64,000 nt of DNA from NCBI GenBank assembly GCA_023663185.1, contig JAMPHY010000004.1, forward strand, positions 1 to 64,000, given 5' to 3'. Both the position numbers and the translations under genes were made by a program. Positions 61,315-64,000 of this stretch are shown one piece after another (the first letter of the stretch is position 1; every line of letters starts with the position of its first letter). The notes under the pieces are model-generated. The model saw nothing but the letters and a program-made list of their open reading frames with translations, had not been told where the DNA came from and ran no database searches. Source of the stretch: Clostridiales bacterium (GTDB lineage Bacteria > Bacillota > Clostridia > Lachnospirales > Lachnospiraceae).

Positions 61315-62433
61315 ATGAAAATTATACAGTTTGTGCCGACTCTTGGAAATGGCGGCGGAGAGACTCTGGTACGCGATTATGCGGTTGCATTAAAGAAAAA
61401 AGGGCATGATGTAAGAGTTTTGGTAGGGAGGGATTTGCCTGAGGCAAGTAATGAAAAAATTGTCAAAGCAAATAAAATTCCTTTAGTGGCGTTAGAAGCG
61501 GCTGTTAACAAAAAAAGATGCTTTATTATTGAACGAGCATTTACGGCATATGGCTATTTGCGGTTGATAAAGTATCTGAATGAAGAAAAACCGGATATTG
61601 TGCACGTGCATTTGACGCTTCTGCATATATTGCATGTATGCCGCAGGTTTATACCCGCCGGAATCCGGATTATATATACCTGCCATTCTGTGCCGGAAAT
61701 TTATTTTAAAAAATATAGGAAAGAATTTTCAGCAGTAAAATATTTCCTAAAACGTGGCAACTTTGTGCTAATAGGACTGCATGAAGAGGCGGCTGCGCAA
61801 ATGAAAGAGATGTTTCAGAGCCCTGATATAACTTATCTGCATAATATGATTGACCTTAAGCGTTTCCGCAATCCTGCAGTTTCTAAGGAAGATATGCGAA
61901 GACAGTTGGGAATATCGCAGGACGCGTTTGTCATAGGACACGTAGGCAGATTCGTAGAGGTGAAAAATCATGACTTTCTTATAAAAATATTTGGAGCCGT
62001 CATAAAGGAGAAACCGAACGCCTTTTTATTGATGATTGGAGAGGGTGAGCTGAAAGCTGCTATAGAAGCGAAACTTAATGATATGGGATTTGCAGATAAA
62101 TATTTAATTTTATCTAACCGCTCAGACATACCGGAATTGGATCATGCAATGGATGTCTGCGTATTTCCAAGTAAACATGAGGGCTTTCTTATTGCAGTAT
62201 TAGAAGCGCAGGCATGCGGTGTAAAGTGTGTGTGTTCGCGCAATATTCCGTCCGCAGTATTTATAAATAAGAATGTTTATGCGCTGTCGCTTGATGATTC
62301 CACTGAGCATTGGAAAGATGCCATACTATATGACGATATGCCGCAGAATATTTCATCAAATCGCTTAGGGGATTACGGCGCAGATGTAATTATAAACAAA
62401 TTGGAACAAATATACAGAGGTCAAATACAATGA
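61315..62433 (+). CDS. Family 4 glycosyltransferase
   Basis: A 372-residue GT-B enzyme: MKIIQFVPTLGNGGGETLVRDYAVAL, KPDIVHVHLTLLHIL, VIGHVGRFVEVKNHDFLIKIF, then FPSKHEGFLIAVLEAQACGVKCVCS at the donor site. ATG 61315 is chosen; the upstream frame adds four residues. It overlaps the deacetylase-like gene by 4 bp (ATGA), so the two are translated together. Confidence 0.9.
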   Translation: MKIIQFVPTLGNGGGETLVRDYAVALKKKGHDVRVLVGRDLPEASNEKIVKANKIPLVALEAAVNKKRCFIIERAFTAYGYLRLIKYLNEEKPDIVHVHLTLLHILHVCRRFIPAGIRIIYTCHSVPEIYFKKYRKEFSAVKYFLKRGNFVLIGLHEEAAAQMKEMFQSPDITYLHNMIDLKRFRNPAVSKEDMRRQLGISQDAFVIGHVGRFVEVKNHDFLIKIFGAVIKEKPNAFLLMIGEGELKAAIEAKLNDMGFADKYLILSNRSDIPELDHAMDVCVFPSKHEGFLIAVLEAQACGVKCVCSRNIPSAVFINKNVYALSLDDSTEHWKDAILYDDMPQNISSNRLGDYGADVIINKLEQIYRGQIQ

Positions 62434-63386
62434 AATACTTCATTATAACAATTGACACGGAAGGCGACGACCAGTGGAGCTGGAAGCCCGGCAGGGAAAT
62501 AACAACGGAAAATGTAAAATATCTTCCACGATTTCAGAATTTGTGTAATAAATATGGGTTTAAACCTGTCTGGCTTAGTAATTATGAAATGATGCAGGAC
62601 GCCGGGTATGTTGATTTTATTTCTTCTGTAGAGGCCTCTGGCACAGGGGAATTGGGAATGCACCTTCACGCATGGAGTACGCCGCCCTTTTATAAGCTGC
62701 CCATACAGGAAAAAGGCGCACCTTACCTGATAGAGTATCCTGATGAAATTATGGAAGAAAAAATTGTGAAAATGACCGAAACCATTAAGCAAAGAACAGG
62801 TATTGTGCCGGTTTCGCACAGGGCGGGACGCTGGGCTACAGATTCAAGGTATTTTTCGCTGCTTGATAAATATGGTTATTTGGCGGACTGTTCCGTGACC
62901 CCTCATGAGAACTGGAAGGGAAGTATTGGCATGACCAGGGATTTTGGCGGGACGGATTATACCGGTTTCCCTGAAAATCCATATATTATTGAAGGGACAA
63001 ATATACTGGAAGTTCCCGTAACTGTCAGAAATGTACATTCATTGATTTTTGAGGACACTTTATCAGTAAGAAATATTGCAAGGAGTTTTTATCGCGTATG
63101 GAAAGGGCAGAATTTATGGTGCAATCCAAACCGCATGGGACTCCACGGACTAAAAAACATTGCAGACCATATAAGTATATCCTCAAAAGCCGGAGATGAT
63201 TACTTGATGTTTTTTACACATTCGTCACAGCTAATGCCGGGAGGCAGCCCGCAATATAGGACGATTGAGTCGATAGAGCTTTTGTATAAGAAGTTGGAAG
63301 CATTTTTCCAATATATATCCCGGAGTTATGTGGGAATAACGCTGAGAGAGTTTTATTTGTCAGAATTGAAGGAGATGAAATATTAG
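62430..63386 (+). CDS. Polysaccharide deacetylase-like (NodB/WalW-type) protein
   Basis: A 318-residue protein beginning MKYFIITIDTEGDDQWSW, with the NodB-like first motif TxDxEGDD, HLHAWSTPPF as the His motif, SHRAGRWATDSR (the R-x-G/P-Y-like motif 3), and FFTHSSQLMPGG near the end. The fold is that of metal-dependent carbohydrate esterase family 4; relatives such as WalW lie in O-antigen loci. No signal peptide, so it acts in the cytoplasm, perhaps on a lipid-linked intermediate. Start overlaps the glycosyltransferase stop; the stop overlaps the next start. Confidence 0.82.
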   Translation: MKYFIITIDTEGDDQWSWKPGREITTENVKYLPRFQNLCNKYGFKPVWLSNYEMMQDAGYVDFISSVEASGTGELGMHLHAWSTPPFYKLPIQEKGAPYLIEYPDEIMEEKIVKMTETIKQRTGIVPVSHRAGRWATDSRYFSLLDKYGYLADCSVTPHENWKGSIGMTRDFGGTDYTGFPENPYIIEGTNILEVPVTVRNVHSLIFEDTLSVRNIARSFYRVWKGQNLWCNPNRMGLHGLKNIADHISISSKAGDDYLMFFTHSSQLMPGGSPQYRTIESIELLYKKLEAFFQYISRSYVGITLREFYLSELKEMKY

Positions 63387-64000
63387 TGGAAAGCATAAAC
63401 ATTGAACTTTTAGAAGGAACATATATTATAAATCCGGATGTTATATACAACCGCTTTGACATGGTGTATGGTACAAGGAAGTATATACATGTTTTACAAG
63501 GGAACCATGAATGGTCAATACCATATAGGATTGAAAATAATACGGCGTATCTGGGATTATATCTGGTTGATATGCCACAGGAAGTATTCAACCTGTTGGT
63601 TCGCTTTGTCTTTAAGCAGGACAGACACATCAGCAGGATATATTTAAAAAAGAGCAGAAATAATTATCATGGGCATATCAGGGAAGGTAACCATTTCAGG
63701 ATAGAACTTCCCGACACATCGGACAGTCTATTAATGAGATTGAGCAAAAAACGATGTGAATATAGGCGTAAAAAGCGGAGGTTAAATGATGTTGGGACAG
63801 TGGAATACATGCATTATGACAGTGTTGAAGCACTTAATAATATCGCGGCCATATTTCTTGAACTTAAATATAAGACGCATGGAAAAGACTACCACATGTC
63901 TCCCGAAGAATATATAAAAAATTATTTTGTGAGTGATGCCTACACAATAAATATAAATGGAAAGATAGTGGCAGTTTTATTTTCATGTGAGCAGTGCAGT
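63386..64000 (+). CDS. GNAT/CelD-like acetyltransferase, cut by window end
   Basis: An open frame from GTG 63386 (overlapping the TAG of the preceding gene, GGAG 12 nt upstream) runs 205 codons to the last base without a stop. The later part, LLMRLSKKRCEYRRKKRRLND, then NNIAAIFLELKYKTHGKDYHMSPEEYIKNYF and a strand INGKIVAVLF, resembles the CelD/BioF2-like GNAT domain found in polysaccharide loci, whose members acylate glycans. The acetyl-CoA site would lie beyond the window, so the family call is tentative. Confidence 0.65.
   Translation, partial: MESINIELLEGTYIINPDVIYNRFDMVYGTRKYIHVLQGNHEWSIPYRIENNTAYLGLYLVDMPQEVFNLLVRFVFKQDRHISRIYLKKSRNNYHGHIREGNHFRIELPDTSDSLLMRLSKKRCEYRRKKRRLNDVGTVEYMHYDSVEALNNIAAIFLELKYKTHGKDYHMSPEEYIKNYFVSDAYTININGKIVAVLFSCEQCS

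Noticed and set aside
1-64000. tRNA or rRNA genes
   Set aside because: No cloverleaf with GGTTCGAATCC-type arm or rRNA consensus was noticed in the gene-free gaps; a covariance-model scan was not possible.

Overview
The window looks like part of the chromosome of an anaerobic, plant-fibre-degrading clostridium, most likely a member of the Lachnospiraceae. The support is AT-rich intergenic DNA, strong GGAGG ribosome sites with some TTG/GTG starts, intracellular glycosidases beside an LplB/YtcP/lipoprotein ABC transporter, a LoaP-type antiterminator heading a polysaccharide locus, DUF1540 and SEC-C proteins, and Rpn-like 'PD-(D/E)XK transposase' remnants. No rRNA, tRNA, CRISPR array or intact transposase was recognised.

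Layout. (1) 1-6066, accessory and defence: a type III toxin-antitoxin pair (ToxI repeats plus ToxN), an aminoglycoside-phosphotransferase-like gene, an unknown gene, a flavodoxin-like protein, then an AbiL-type pair (AAA ATPase plus RloB) bounded by 28-bp direct repeats that appear to interrupt a flavodoxin-GH2 junction. (2) 6086-28874, carbohydrate use: a long GH2, an AraC regulator, GH3, GH67 alpha-glucuronidase, a three-gene ABC importer, mannonate dehydratase (uxuA), fructuronate reductase (uxuB), a PocR-type chemoreceptor-like protein, a GH2 beta-mannosidase and a TraX-like membrane protein. Together GH67, GH3, the importer and UxuA/UxuB, with the GH8 exo-oligoxylanase at 39178, read as import and intracellular breakdown of (methyl)glucuronoxylan fragments and catabolism of the released glucuronate. 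Three copies of a 135-146 bp palindrome with conserved core and covarying stems lie in this region. (3) 28910-38474, mixed: glutamate 5-kinase with a YbaK-like deacylase and a divergent LysR regulator, a DUF3160 lipoprotein, SUKH and GNAT genes, and a second type III system (CptIN type) with its repeat RNA and a consensus promoter. (4) 38547-46149: flavin reductase, GH8, HigBA, GH27, a zinc-ribbon protein, a MazF/PemK-like pair and a BlaI/M56-peptidase signalling pair with a lipoprotein. (5) 46416-50510, housekeeping-like: SEC-C protein, C_GCAxxG_C_C protein, thrS, DUF1540. (6) 50541-64000, a surface-polysaccharide locus: an XRE repressor divergent from loaP, a palindromic operator, a sigma70 promoter and a long leader hairpin, followed by glycosyltransferases, an EpsG-like polymerase, TupA-like ATP-grasp proteins, a polysaccharide deacetylase-like protein and a GNAT/CelD-like gene cut by the window end. 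This locus carries many scars: a second leader copy fused to a glycosyltransferase tail and a LicD remnant, two Rpn-like genes lacking the nuclease core, a truncated TupA copy, and a TupA copy frameshifted in a G7 tract.

All family assignments come from reading motifs and context; no database search or folding program was run.
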